A stretch of 64,000 bases of DNA from Ariolimax columbianus (taxonomy: Eukaryota > Mollusca > Gastropoda > Stylommatophora > Arionidae). Both the position numbers and the translations under genes were made by a program. The notes under the pieces were generated by a model. It had not been told where the DNA came from. It ran no database searches and was given only the letters and a program-made list of their open reading frames with translations. The DNA lies in NCBI GenBank assembly GCA_036924085.1, contig JAVGWX010000011.1:25885476-25949475 (forward strand), written 5' to 3'. Positions 41,040 through 51,127 of the stretch are shown piece by piece. The first letter of the stretch is position 1; the number at the start of each line of letters is the position of its first letter.

Positions 41040-42137
41040 ATAGCAATCGTCAAGTTTGCAAAATGTCATTATCCTCCGACTCATAGTTTCCTCAGCAGAC
41101 CGCTGAAAACATGGCGTGTGTGATACCGTCCAGAGTTGATCAGTGAGCGGTTATTCGGTTTTAAACAGCTGAAGCATGTCGACCAGTTGATATTCATCGC
41201 AGAATACAGACAGTGTATGGTGACAAAAAAGTGTGTCGAAGACAACAGTAAAGAACTGGACAACGATGTTTAAAGAAAGACGTGAGTTAACGAAAGATCT
41301 TCCGAGACCAGTTCAGGCGCATATTATTGCTTCAGACAATGCGATCGCCAACATTGATACAGCAATTCAGGTGGACCGTCGCCGGAGCTTACGTTCGATA
41401 GCAGAGGCATTCGCTGTGTTGCTAGGGGCAGTTCAAATGGTCGTTAGCAAAGAAGTGAAGTATCGGAAGGTGTGTTCACAATGGGTTCGTCGGTTGCTGA
41501 CCAACCACCATAATGAAGAACGCATGGGATGGAGTTTGAACCACTTGTTGCAATACTTGTTTCTTTTGCGCATAGTGGCAGGTGATGAATCGTGGGGCCA
41601 CAACTTTGAGCCGAGCAGCAAAACTGCTAGCATGCAGTTCAAAACATCCCGGATCACCGAAACCCAAAAAATCCAAGTCACACATTTTCGCTGGTAAGGT
41701 TATGCTGACAGCGTTTTTTTTTACCACGAGTGACTTTTGTTGGTAGACTTTAAAGAGCCTGCCGTGAACATCAATGCCATTCGCTACAGTGACACACTAG
41801 ACACGCTGCATACATCAATCAAGAATAAACAACCCGGCATGCTTTGGGTGGTGTGATTTCTGTGGTACTACAATGCGCGTCAACATGTCGTGAACATTGT
41901 TCACAAAGCGTTAGCACAGAAAAGATGGGATTACAGCCACACCCATCCTATAGCCCCGAAATGTCCCCTTGTGATTTCCATTTGTTTGGACCCTTAAAGA
42001 AATTTTGGAAGAGACAAAGATTGGACTCCGATGCAGACCTCAAGGTCTCAGTGAGCAAGTGGTTCAAATGGCAACCTGTTATTTTTTGTGTACAGGAGCT
42101 GCCGAGTACCCATATAGTGGGTTGCGTGTCTGAATGA
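41040..42137 (+). pseudogene. mariner transposase pseudogene
   Basis: The helix-turn-helix part is spread over frames: KQLKHVDQLIFIAEYRQ, then the 154-aa frame 41233-41697 with TVKNWTTMFKERRELTKD, SLRSIAEAFAVLLGAVQMV and the first catalytic motif IVAGDESWGHNFEPSS (Asp at about residue 118). The second motif, normally HDNARPH, reads YYNARQH (near 41870), so the second catalytic residue is lost. The third, in the frame 41844-42137, is HPSYSPEMSPCDFHLFGPLK with Asp kept. At least three frameshifts or stops separate the parts, so the transposase is dead. Confidence 0.85.
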
Positions 42138-42237
42138 CTATGACGAATTTTTCATGTTTGTTTCATAACAATTGCTATATTAAATTCTGTCACACCAGAT
42201 GATGTACGTTAATATGTTTGTTTGTAATAAAGCCACT

Positions 42238-42265
42238 GGGTCCGGTTTCATTTGACCACGCCTCG
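42238..42265 (-). repeat. mariner right terminal inverted repeat
   Basis: Reverse complement reads cgaggcgtggtcaaatgaaa plus ccggaccc. Confidence 0.85.
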
Positions 42266-42267
42266 TA

Positions 42268-42545
42268 CTATATTGACGCCCAAGAAATAAAAGCTGTTTG
42301 GACAATTGTCAAGGATGCAATAGGATCAACCTGCAGCGAAATCATACTGCATTGAGTTTCAGGACCACGGGCAAGAAGACGACCCTGGCGTAGATGGGTA
42401 GAGGGGATCAAAGAAATACTCCAAAAGTTCAACATGTCAGCCGTTCACAAACCTTCCACCAAACACAAACCAGAAGTCTACACATACCTCCTAACTACGA
42501 CGCCACAAGGCAAGAGCAGTTGGACAAACAAAAAGAAGGAGTTTC
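42268..42545 (+). pseudogene. LINE C-terminal frame, part 2, right of mariner
   Basis: With the mariner and one TA removed, the frame from part 1 continues YYIDAQEIKAVW (a YIExQxIKWFGH-like block, decayed). After a stop it gives GPRARRRPWRRWVEGIKEIL, the basic GRPRxRWxDxI block. The A-rich end 'aacaaaaagaaggag' may be the tail. Confidence 0.6.
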
Positions 42546-42837
42546 TCTGATCTAGATCATTAATTTTCTTTGTCCTCCAAATTTCCCCAAGACTTTCTTA
42601 TTTTCGCCTCAGTCAGAACCCTAACAATGAAGGAAGACATGTTACGCCTCTGGTGGCCATGCATGTCACAAACAGAGCAAATGTTCGGTATTTGAGCGGG
42701 AAAACTGGGACTGATTTTATTGCGCAGTTATCATGAGCTACTACACGCGGTACATTTGCTGTAAACATTCCATTAGGGAGAGTGTCAAGACTTCAGGGCT
42801 TGTCTGACTGTTCCGTCCAGACCGACTTGACTTAACT
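42546..42837. other. Unclassified spacer
   Basis: No recognised feature. Confidence 0.3.
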
Positions 42838-43225
42838 TGCTTAAATCACTAATTTGATTTACTTTACCTAACTTATATAAATGACTTATTTGACTTAACC
42901 TAACTTTCTTAAATAACTTATTTTACTTACTTAACCCAACTTATATAAAAGACTTATTTGACTTTACCTAACTTACTTAAACGACTTATTTGACTTAACC
43001 TAACTATAAATTACTTATTTGACTTAACCTAACTTATGTAAATGACTTATTTGACTTAACCTAACTTACTTAAAGGACTTATTTGACTTAACCTAACTTA
43101 TGTAAATGACTTATTTGACTTAACCTAACTTACTTAAATGACTTGTTTGACATTTTTATCTAACTTACCTATTTGACTCACTTGACTTGACTTACTGACT
43201 TGTCTTACTTGAATTGATTTACTTG
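42838..43225. repeat. About 32-bp tandem repeat, degenerate, 8-10 units
   Basis: The unit is gacttatttgacttaaccta then acttacttaaat, with alternating cttact/cttatg variants. It decays to CTTGA-type text at the right. Confidence 0.85.
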
Positions 43226-43227
43226 AC

Positions 43228-44029
43228 ATATTTACTTGATTTTGGCAGCTCTAGTTCTGCAGTTGTTAAGTACCGCTTTCTTCCATCTCCTTTCCTTAAT
43301 CTTGTACAATGTTTCTGTTGTAGTTCACTTTATGCTCACTTTATGCTGTACTTTCTTGAACCCTGTAGTTTTCTCGCCAGCTTTATTCCACTTCTTTCTG
43401 GCTTAGATCCACATAATGTTGATGCCAAGTACATCCTTCTCATATAACTACTGCAGTACTTGGTATCTATTATGCAGTTTTAGGTCATGTTCTGTCTTCG
43501 TTTCCTGATCTTGTAAAAGTTGTACATTTATACCTCATTGTTTTTATCTCTTTTTGTATGCTTCTTGAAGTTGAGCTGCAGTGTACCCATCAGCAGGTGG
43601 TGGTCTGAATCTCCGTCTGCTCTTCTCTTTACTCTTACATCCCACATTTCATTTATGAAGGTTTGGTTAATTCAAATGTTCAATCTGATTTTCAGTTCTA
43701 TGATCTGGTGATCCCTTTGTGGATGCTCTAGCGCGGAAAAACATTTTGCCCGATGACCATTTTGTTTAAAGCGCACAACTTTGCGAACATCTTCCATTTT
43801 CATCCATTATACCCACTACACATATTCCCATGTATTGTTCATGTGACAAGTTGTTTGGTCCTATCCTACCATTTGAATTGCCGTCATAATTTGTGAGATA
43901 TCATCTTGTCTGTGAATCCAGGACCTCCTGCAGCTTGTTATAGAATATATCTTTCTTGTCATCTTCTGCGTCAATTGTGGGTGCGAAGCACTGTATGAAG
44001 TTCGTGTTAATGCCGTTATTTTTAGTTTT
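43228..44029 (-). pseudogene. RTE LINE endonuclease to linker, 3' part (host of LINE-G)
   Basis: On the minus strand, reading from the LINE-G site: TNFIQCFAPTIDAEDDKKDI, FYNKLQEVLDSQT, MGICVVGIMDENGRCSQSCA, VRVKRRADGDSDHHLLMGT (the SDH catalytic motif of apurinic-type endonucleases) and KIKERRWKKAVLNNCRTRAA. This is the order of an RTE endonuclease and the linker before RT. Multiple stops and shifts. It is continuous with 46968-47425 once LINE-G is removed. Confidence 0.8.
44018..44029. repeat. 12-bp TSD of LINE-G copy 2, left
   Basis: atttttagtttt, repeated at 46968-46979. Confidence 0.85.
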
Positions 44030-44053
44030 CTTCTTCTTCTTCTTCGTACGCAG

Positions 44054-45484
44054 TCAGACAGTAACCATTATTTTTTCGAAAAAAGCGGCGGTCATCCTGA
44101 GGCTGTCGACACTGCCATAGAGCTTGTCTTGCAGTTCCACTGGTGATGGCCACATCTGCTCTCTCTGATCCTCGTATGTCGGGCAGTTTTGCAGCAGATG
44201 TTCAGCGGTCATTTTACCGGTACTGCACGGGCATTCGTCGGTACCACATATCTTCAATTTGTTGAATAGGGGGTATCTCAGTCTATTGTGGCCAGTGCGA
44301 AGTCTGAAGACAACGACCTGCTCTCTTCGGTTCAACTGGCAATAGGCATCGTTTTTGGTGTAACCAGTATGTTCGGTTTCCCATTTGGTCATGTATCTGG
44401 CTTTGATAAGCCGTTTTGACTCTTCGTACGTCATACTAGTATCTGTTTGTGGTAGTCTAGCGCCTTCTTTTGCCAGTCTGTCTGCCTCCTCGTTGCCTTG
44501 GATGTTGCAGTGTGATAGGACCCACTGTACCACTACCCTTTTTGGTGCGGACTGCTGGCACAGTTTGCAGAGTGCTGCTCTAAGGTCATTAAGCTCAGTG
44601 TTTTTCTGGCTTTTTAGCGCTGTGACTACGGCGAGAGCATCTGTAAGCAGGACTATATGGCTTTCATTTTCTTTGTGCGTCACCATTTCTTCCACTGCCG
44701 CCCTCAGTGCCTCTGCCTCCGCTCTGAAATTGCTTGTATACTTACCAGTAGCGAATGACAGTGTTATTTTTCTGCCATTTGGTAGGTTCAGGAATGCTCC
44801 TGCCCTTCCGTTCTGTGTATTGTTTGTTACAGAACCGTCGGTGTATGCATGGGACCAGTCCATGCTTGGGTAGTTTTTTGATGTAAAGCTTAGGGTAGTA
44901 TCTCTCCTTTCTTTTTCAGTCTGGCAGTTTTTGTTTCCAATACCTGGTATATTTTCTACCACATCTAGAAATATATCCTGCCTCCAGGTAGGTTTTCGTA
45001 CAGTAGTGATGGGTTTTGGTGTTAGTGCGTTTATGGGATCTTCGTGCATCTTTGCTTTGGCTATTTCTGCAAAGTTTCTCCGCTTTAGTTTCCCATTTCC
45101 CAAATTGTTTAGTCTCTGGTGCATTGGGTGGTCGGTCAGTCTCCGGAGTTTCTCTGACTGCAGCTGGGCTCTGCAGTCTCTTCTATCGGTCATGGATTGC
45201 AGTTTTGTAATCTTTTCAAGTTCTACAATTGGCGTTGACTTCATGCCACCTGTTATAACTGTCATGGCTTGGTTTTGGAGTTTGCTAACTTTATCGAAGT
45301 TCGCCTTTGCTGCTGTTGTCCATGCCGCAATGCCATACTCGAGAACTGGTCTCACTCTTCCAGTGTACAGTTTCTTTAGTATGCTTTCGTCTGCTCCCCA
45401 GCTTGTGCCAGCAAGTTTCCTCATGATTGCCATTCTTTCTCTGGCTCTCATTCGGTTTCTCTCGATCTGACTTTTCCATGTCAT
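44054..45484 (-). pseudogene. LINE-G ORF2 C-terminal half: RT thumb, RNase H, Cys motif (476 aa)
   Basis: Residues 1-130 are the RT thumb and connector (MRKLAGTSWGADESIL, RPVLEYGIAAW). RNase H covers about 213-342 with all four acids: AYTDGS (D216), NFRAEAEAL (E256), LLTDALAVV (D282) and GNEEADRLA (D335). The C-terminus holds FRLRTGHNRLR (393-403) and a Cys/His cluster at 413-434 (CGTDECPC...AEHLLQNC), then LDKLYGS-like and SLRMTAAFFEKI blocks. The stop is natural, 24 bases before the GAA tail. This architecture fits the I/Ingi/Nimb group of LINEs. The N-terminal Met is internal, because the true frame continues upstream across a frameshift. Confidence 0.85.
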
Positions 45485-45552
45485 GCGCCGATCAAATGTG
45501 ACTCCCAGATAGTTTGGGTTGTCGTTTGGCTGCAGAAATTTGCCATTTAAAC

Positions 45553-46953
45553 TTATTTGGGGGTTTGATGGAAAGGGAGAATATTGTGCATGTGGTTTTC
45601 TCCTCGTTTATTTTGACCTAGCCATGAGTTCGCCCACTCTTCCAGCGATGTTAGGGCCTGCTGCATCCGATTTCTTGCTATGGTGAGATTCTTTTCAGAG
45701 GTCCACATAGCCAGATCGTCTGCAAACATTGAGCTATGGACTCTTCTTGGTATATTCTCTGTAATGTCTTTTATATATACCAGGAAGTGTGTGGGTGACA
45801 GTACTCCCCCTTGGGGTACTCCCTGCTCGATTGTCACCTTTCTGCTCATCTGCCCTTGTACTTGGACTCTGGCCGTTCTGTTTTTGAGGTAGTTGTTGAT
45901 CCACATGTACATTTTCCCACAGACATCACTTCTTCTTAGCTTGACTCTAAGTCCATCTTTCCAGACTTTGTCAAATGCCTTTTCCAGGTCTACCCAAACC
46001 GCTACTGTGTGTTTCTGTGCCTGGTAGGCATCTTCTATTTCCTGGGCTATGAGGATGATCTGGTCCTCAGTGGATCTGTGCTGTCTAAAGCCGGCTTGCT
46101 GTGGAATTAGTATTCGTTTTTCTTCCAGATGCCACATCAGTCTGGTGGTTATCATACGTTCCATCAGCTTGCCGACACAGCTCAGTAGGCTGATAGGCCT
46201 GTATCCATTTGGATCTGTTTTGTCCTTTCCTTTTTTTGGTACTGGTACCTGTACTGCGTCTTTCCATGCCTGGGGTACAATTCCTCTTTTCCAGCTTTGG
46301 TTCAGGACCGATAGCAGCTTCCTCTTCGCTGTTTGGCCCAGCCCCATCAGCATTTCGTTTGTTATCCCATCTTTTCCGGGAGATTTCCTTTTCTTTAATG
46401 TTCTCATAGCCTCTTCCATTTCACTCATTGTTAATTTGGCCATCATATGCTCTTCAGGTGCCGTACTGATGTAGTCGTGCCCCTTTTGCTCTTCACTAAT
46501 GTCTGTATGCCTATCTGCAGGGACCTCGATGTGGTTTGCTCTGGCATAGTGATCGACAAAAGCGTTTGCAGCTTTTTTACCAGTGAGCAAGTTTTCGCCC
46601 TGCTTGATGGTAATTTGTTTGTTTGACGGGGTTTCGTCATTCTTGGCTCTGACTAGCTTCCATAGCTTGTTCCCTTCTTTGTCCAGGTTTAGGCTTTTCG
46701 TTTTGTTTTTCCAGCTATCTCTTGCTGTTTGCTTGAGAGTGTATTTGTATTTCGTCGTGGCGGCTTTGAGGGCGATGTTTGCCTCCATAGTTTGTTCTCG
46801 CTCTGCCATGTTCCTAGCATGTGTTACTGCATCTTCCGCTTTCTGCAACTCATCATTCCAATAGGGCTTATAGTTTTTTCTAGCCCCTCTTGGGATGGTT
46901 TCAGTGGCGGCTTGCATTATTGCATTGCTTAGGCTTTCCACCATGGGCTTCAT
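45553..46953 (-). pseudogene. LINE-G ORF2 reverse transcriptase part (466 aa)
   Basis: Residues 1-190 are the N-terminal extension (WNDELQKAED, KLWKLVRAKN). RT motifs then follow in order: KRKSPGKDGITNEML, NGYRPISLLSCVGKLMERMI, QAGFRQHRSTEDQI, motif A VDLEKAFDKVW (about 321-331), motif B QGVPQGGVLSP (about 376-386) and motif C MFADDLAMW with FADD at about 410-413. All catalytic Asp residues are intact. The last ~20 residues are out of frame: one extra base near 45618 moves the frame off VKINEEKTTC, and a second shift near 45560 moves it onto the 44054-45484 frame. Confidence 0.85.
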
Positions 46954-46967
46954 TTTGTTGTTTCGTG

Positions 46968-47425
46968 ATTTTTAGTTTTGAAACCTGCAGTGACATTTAT
47001 GTGCCTAATGACCTACCACTGTACTAGTGCCTTCTGTGCTTCTTTAGACAGCATTATTGTCGCACATCTTCAGTGTTTTCCTTCATTTCCCATGTAGATA
47101 ATCATTTCTCCAGTTGTTAATCTAATTTTTCCTGATTGGGTCAATCTTGTCTTGCACAGATCCAAAATTGTAAACTTGATTTTTTGTCATGTCCTTGGCC
47201 ATCTGCGCCACATACCCTGTCTGAAAAAGTCGTAGCATTCGATGGTGTTATTTTCGTTTGCTTCTTGCTGCTCAAGAAGGTGGTCAGCAAAGCAGATTCG
47301 TTACAGATTTCACTACACTGCGTCATACTTCTTGTATTATGAGGTTCTTCCTTTTCAAATACCGTTTTCTTTTGGTTGGTTTTCAGTGTTTCTGTAACCA
47401 GCTTTTGTTTAAAAAAAATCTAGAC
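46968..47425 (-). pseudogene. RTE LINE endonuclease, 5' part
   Basis: On the minus strand: FTILDLCKTRLTQSGKIRLT, TGEMIIYMGNEGKH and MLSKEAQKALVQW, the first half of an RTE-type endonuclease, just upstream of the part at 43228-44029. The first ~150 bases are too decayed to read. The first 12 bases are the LINE-G target duplication. Confidence 0.75.
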
Positions 47426-48223
47426 CAGAGGTGGCCAAATTAGGCCCGCAGGCCTAATGCGACATGCCAACCAGTTTTTACCGGCCCGCCAATCAGTTTT
47501 TGGCTGGCCTCGTATTGTTGATTGAAAATTACTGTATACTCCATAAAACAAAAATATTACAAAAATAATATGCATTATCATCAGAAACAAAACCAAAAAG
47601 ACCCAAAATGAACGATTATCATTTCCCCACCTACCACAACACCACAAACTCTCTCGCTCTCTCTCTCTCTCGCCCCCCTATCTCTCTCTCTATCTCATAC
47701 CAATTGAGCTCTACTAGATAGTGCCAACAAAACGGAAATGATAACCTCAAATCTCTGATCGTGTACGTGGACAGGTGAAGACAGTGTCGGTACCTACTTT
47801 AATAAAGAGAAACTGAAAGCAGTGACATGTCTTTTCTGCGATCGGAAGTCTATGAGATGAATTGATGTTACTTTGTCTTTAGCATTGGTATGGGGAAGTG
47901 ATCGTAGGAGTGGGGGTGGATAGTAGGTATATTTCTATAGGAAGGAGTTGAGGTGCAATGTTGGCCTTGCCAAGTGTTCTAAGTATAAATCAGCCAGTAA
48001 CATTTCTGGCTTCTAGTTGTTGTGCACGTTTTAATGTATACGAGTTTACATTTGTAAACATGTTTTTCTAAGTATAAAGTAGTTTGCCGTTGCTTTCTGT
48101 ACGTGGTTCATTATATGTGTAAAATACAGAACGTTATGTTTGAAGGATGTTATATGTGTGGCCCTCTGGTGTTTCCCTTTATCATAATCTGGTCCTCGGC
48201 CAACCTTAGCTTGGACACCACTG
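47426..48223. mobile_element. hAT-like non-autonomous element (candidate)
   Basis: The left end cagaggtggccaaattaggc and the reverse complement of the right end, cagtggtgtccaagctaagg, are imperfect inverted repeats of the CAGnGGTG(n)CCAA type seen at hAT ends. No transposase inside. A CT-rich patch lies at 47649-47696. The expected 8-bp target duplication is not clear. Confidence 0.45.
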
Positions 48224-48286
48224 AAATATAGTGTTTAGCTTTGATCGAGCCCGTTATTCTCCAAGAGAGTGGTCCGTTTTTATTCC

Positions 48287-48450
48287 TCTTCTTGTTCTTC
48301 GTCCTCCTCTTCGTCTTCTCCTCCTCGTCTTCTCCTCCTCGTCGTCTTCTTTTTCTTCTTCTTCTTCTCCTTATTCTTCTCCTTCTTCTTCTTTTTCTTC
48401 TTTATTTTCTTCTTCTTCTTCTTCTTCTTCTTCTTCTTCCCCTTCTTCGT
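48287..48450. repeat. CTT/CTC polypyrimidine array
   Basis: About 160 bases of CTT, CTC and TTC triplets. It ends next to a minus-strand SINE-A and may be that SINE's expanded GAA tail. Confidence 0.9.
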
Positions 48451-48640
48451 TCGCTCGCTCTCAATATCCATCTGGAAAGAAGTTGAAAGTAGCATGACGT
48501 AGTCGAGAAAAGGGAATGCGTTGTGTCTTAGTTTACAGCGTGACTACTATATTTGTACCTTCGGTCCGACACATCCAACTTTAACAGCCAGTTTTTAATA
48601 CCGGGTTAGCCTTCCCTCTTTCGATCTTTTCTGCTGCCCT
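48451..48640 (-). mobile_element. SINE-A with expanded tail
   Basis: 'tctcaatatccatctgg', 'gtcttagtttacagcgtgac' and 'accttcggtccgacacatcc' are the reversed 3' segment and core. 'taccgggttagccttccctc' begins the long-form body, which ends early. Confidence 0.75.
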
Positions 48641-48779
48641 TGGTCACTGCTCTTACACTGATGCACCGATTAAACACCTACTCATTGTGTGCTAAGCGCT
48701 TGTGGACAGGAGGAAAAGATTATTACAAGTACAGCCGATAATTTAATTACTGATGCAGTGCATGAGTTGAAAAAACTCA

Positions 48780-48985
48780 CTACCTAGCATCACACTACAA
48801 ATCTGCAAGTAAATCCTGAAATAGAACTCCTACCTAGCATCACACTACAAACCTGCAAGCAAATCCTGAAATAGAACTCCCTACATAGCATCACACTACA
48901 AACCTGGAAGCTAATCCTGAACTAGAACTCCCTACATAGCATCACACTACAAACATGCAATGAAATCCTGAAAAATAACTATAGA
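48780..48985. repeat. 51-bp tandem repeat, 4 units
   Basis: The unit is ctacctagcatcacactaca then aacctgcaagcaaatcctga and aatagaactcc. Confidence 0.85.
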
Positions 48986-49029
48986 CAGGAGTGACTAGAT
49001 CAGCGGGCCACATCCCAGACAGCCCGAGT

Positions 49030-49378
49030 ATATTAAAAAAACCAAGCAACACCAGATCTCCATGACCCAGCTAAGAAACTGAAACGAAGAGACCAGAGTT
49101 TGATCTCCAATCTGATAGCAGGTTATGTCCTTCTCAACAAACGTCTGAATAGATTAGACCCACTACGTGAACCAAACTACAGATTCTGCCATGACCACGA
49201 GAAGTCAGTCGAGCACCTCCTGACTTTGTGCCCAAGGGTGGCCGATCTGCAGAACCTGCTGCTATCACCACACCACACCATATACAACACATCACTACAA
49301 CAATTGAGGAGGGCGTGTGCTTTTGTTAGGGAGGCATTGGGCTGTCAAGAGCTGCCAGCTCACAGCTGAAGGGATTAT
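49030..49378 (+). pseudogene. LINE C-terminus with Cys/His motif and (ATC)n tail
   Basis: The 89-aa frame 49100-49369 reads LIAGYVLLNKRLNRLDPL, YRFCHDHEKSVEHLLTLCPR and a C-terminal ACAFVREALGCQELPAHS with stop. C-x-x-D/H...HLL-x-x-C is the terminal zinc-like motif of RNase H-bearing or jockey-like LINEs. Ten bases after the stop an ATC array begins, consistent with a microsatellite 3' tail. Everything upstream is truncated. Confidence 0.7.

Positions 49379-49457
<79 letters not shown>
49379..49457. repeat. (ATC)n microsatellite, about 26 units
   Basis: Perfect ATC units. Likely the expanded 3' tail of the preceding LINE. Confidence 0.95.
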
Positions 49458-49639
49458 CCACCGACAATGTCAAAACACTCTGCGATACCGTAGAACAATT
49501 CAACAAAACTTGTGTTTATATAAGAATGACAATGGGCTAGCCAAGAGCTGAATTTCTCAGCAACATAAAGAAATAAGATGTGATTGTTTGAGAGGTTGAC
49601 TGTGCCGTGGTGATTCCAGCCTGAGACAGACCACTAATT

Positions 49640-50135
49640 TGAAAGAATTAGATTCAACTGTTTGAGAAGCCTAGGACAGAGTACCAAGTTTTGGAAAAAT
49701 TAGATACAACTATTTGAGTAGCCTCGAACATACGAACAAGTGATTAAAGGAAGTAGATCTAATTTTTTAGTAGGTTAGCTGTGTAGTGCGAGACAATCTT
49801 GATACAGACTTCCAAGTTTTTGAGATAATTATATTAGCGTCCACGTTTTGGAGAAAATTAGATAGACCACCAAGTTTTTCAGATAATTAGATAGACTACC
49901 AAGTTCTTGTCAGAATAAGATAGATCACCACGTTTTTGAGAGAATTAGACCACAAAGTTTTTGAGAGAATGAGAAAGACCACCCCATTTCTTAGAGAATT
50001 ACATAACCTCAAATTTTTTTCTGAGAATTAGATAGACCACCAAGTTCTTGAAAGAATTAGATAGACCACAACATTTTTGAGAGAATTAGATAGACCACCA
50101 AGTTCTTGAGAGAATTAGATGCACAGGTAACCTCG
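49640..50135. repeat. Degenerate 29-45 bp tandem repeat
   Basis: Units around 'agaattagatagaccaccaa' and 'gtttttgag', regular at 49850-50125 and increasingly degenerate to the left. Confidence 0.7.
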
Positions 50136-50518
50136 TTTTTCAGGATGATAGACGCAGTTATTTGAGAATGGTTGACCAATTCACAAATATAGTCCTTGCT
50201 TAACTCTCAAGCGGTTGATTGATTGTTTCGTCACAAATGCTATCGTCGTATTCGCGACTCTGACGTCAGCAATCGGTCTAAATAAAAGCAACACTTATCA
50301 GGTCACTCAATCGCTTGGTTTCAATTATTGCTGACATTTTCTGGAAACGATACTTCTGCTATTTATCTTCATTGATCGTGCCTTTTTCAGTGGTTCTAGT
50401 TTTCTGCCTTTTACAGTCCTCTAATATCCGAGGCGGCTCAATGTTGCTACCAGAGAACACGTTGAAAGCCGTTGTTTCGTGAATCGATGTTTGTTTTTAC
50501 GTGAACAGAACTACTGGT
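50136..50518. other. Unclassified spacer
   Basis: No recognised feature. Confidence 0.3.
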
Positions 50519-50800
50519 ACTATGCTAGTTAGTAAGCTAGTTAGTTGCGTAGTTAGTTAATAAGTTAGTTAGAAAGTTAGTAAGTTAATTAGTAAGGTAG
50601 TTAGAAAGTTAGTTAGTAGGTTAGTTAGTAAGTTAATTAGTGAATTTCTTAGTTAATTAGTTAATACGTTCTTAGTTAAGTTAATATTCCAAAATTGTAT
50701 AATAATTTAGTTAGTAAGTTAGTTAATAAGTTAGTTAGTCATTAAGTTAGTTATTAAGTTAGTTAGTAAGTAAGTTAACAAGTTAGTTAGTAAGTTATTC
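50519..50800. repeat. TTAG-based tandem repeat
   Basis: Units such as gttagttagtaa and gttagttaataa, irregular, about 280 bases. Confidence 0.85.
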
Positions 50801-50834
50801 AGGTATCGATAAAAAGGGGGAAGAATCAGACCAT

Positions 50835-50978
50835 GAATTGAGAGAAAAAACCCTAAAGCATATTGGAGACACCTATCCTCAACCGATGTGGACGCAGATG
50901 GATCATCAGAGGAAGCATTGCGGAAAGAAAGGAGGGGCGAGACATGTCATACTTCTACAGGATGGAGCCGTTATAGGA
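50835..50978 (+). pseudogene. RNase H N-terminal fragment (weak)
   Basis: One frame reads DADGSSEEALRK and the next GGARHVILLQDGAVIG. Together they resemble the start of RNase H (YTDGSxEEAxxNGGAG...). It is followed directly by the LINE-G end but does not match LINE-G RNase H, so it is from another family. Confidence 0.4.
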
Positions 50979-50979
50979 A

Positions 50980-51127
50980 AAGCAAGGACCAGAGAAAGCA
51001 CATGTGGCATCACCAGTGCCAACACTAGACAAGCTCTATGGCAGTGTCCACAGCCTCAGGATGACAGCTGCTTTCTTCGAACAAATTCAAGTTGACGTCT
51101 GACAGCGTACGAAGAAGAAGAAGAAGT
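50980..51127 (+). mobile_element. LINE-G copy 4, extreme 3' end
   Basis: Frame HVASPVPTLDKLYGSVHSLR, MTAAFFEQIQVDV and stop match the last 35 residues of LINE-G. The 3' UTR 'cagcgtacgaagaagaag' and a (GAA)n tail follow. The target duplication was not identified. Confidence 0.75.

Larger units (their letters stand above)
40949..42265 (+). mobile_element. mariner-family DNA transposon, full length, inactive
   Basis: 1317 bp, the usual mariner size, between TA dinucleotides at 40947-40948 and 42266-42267. Terminal inverted repeats of about 28 bp are clear: the left end caaggcgtgttcaaatgaaa and the reverse complement of the right end, cgaggcgtggtcaaatgaaa, differ at only a few sites. It encodes a decayed transposase in several frames. 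It is nested in a LINE reading frame. Confidence 0.9.
44030..46967 (-). mobile_element. LINE-G copy 2, RT plus RNase H, 2938 bp
   Basis: The most complete LINE here. On the minus strand it starts just upstream of the RT N-terminal extension and runs through RT, connector, RNase H and the Cys-rich end, finishing 'ctgcgtacgaagaagaag'. The exact 12-bp flanking repeat marks one insertion event into an RTE endonuclease. The endonuclease and any ORF1 are missing by 5' truncation. Only two frameshifts, near 45618 and 45560, break the 2.9-kb reading frame, so it is fairly young. Confidence 0.9.

Noticed and set aside
44385..45470. Plus-strand frames of 162-179 aa opposite LINE-G
   Set aside because: They are antisense shadows of the RNase H and RT-thumb coding sequence.
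48231..48502. Ser/Leu/Phe-rich frames around 80 aa, and similar ones at 58.2-58.5 and 60.5-60.7 kb
   Set aside because: They are translations of CTT/GAA tracts in different frames.
49295..49498. Poly-Asp protein frame
   Set aside because: It is the minus-strand reading of the (ATC)n microsatellite.
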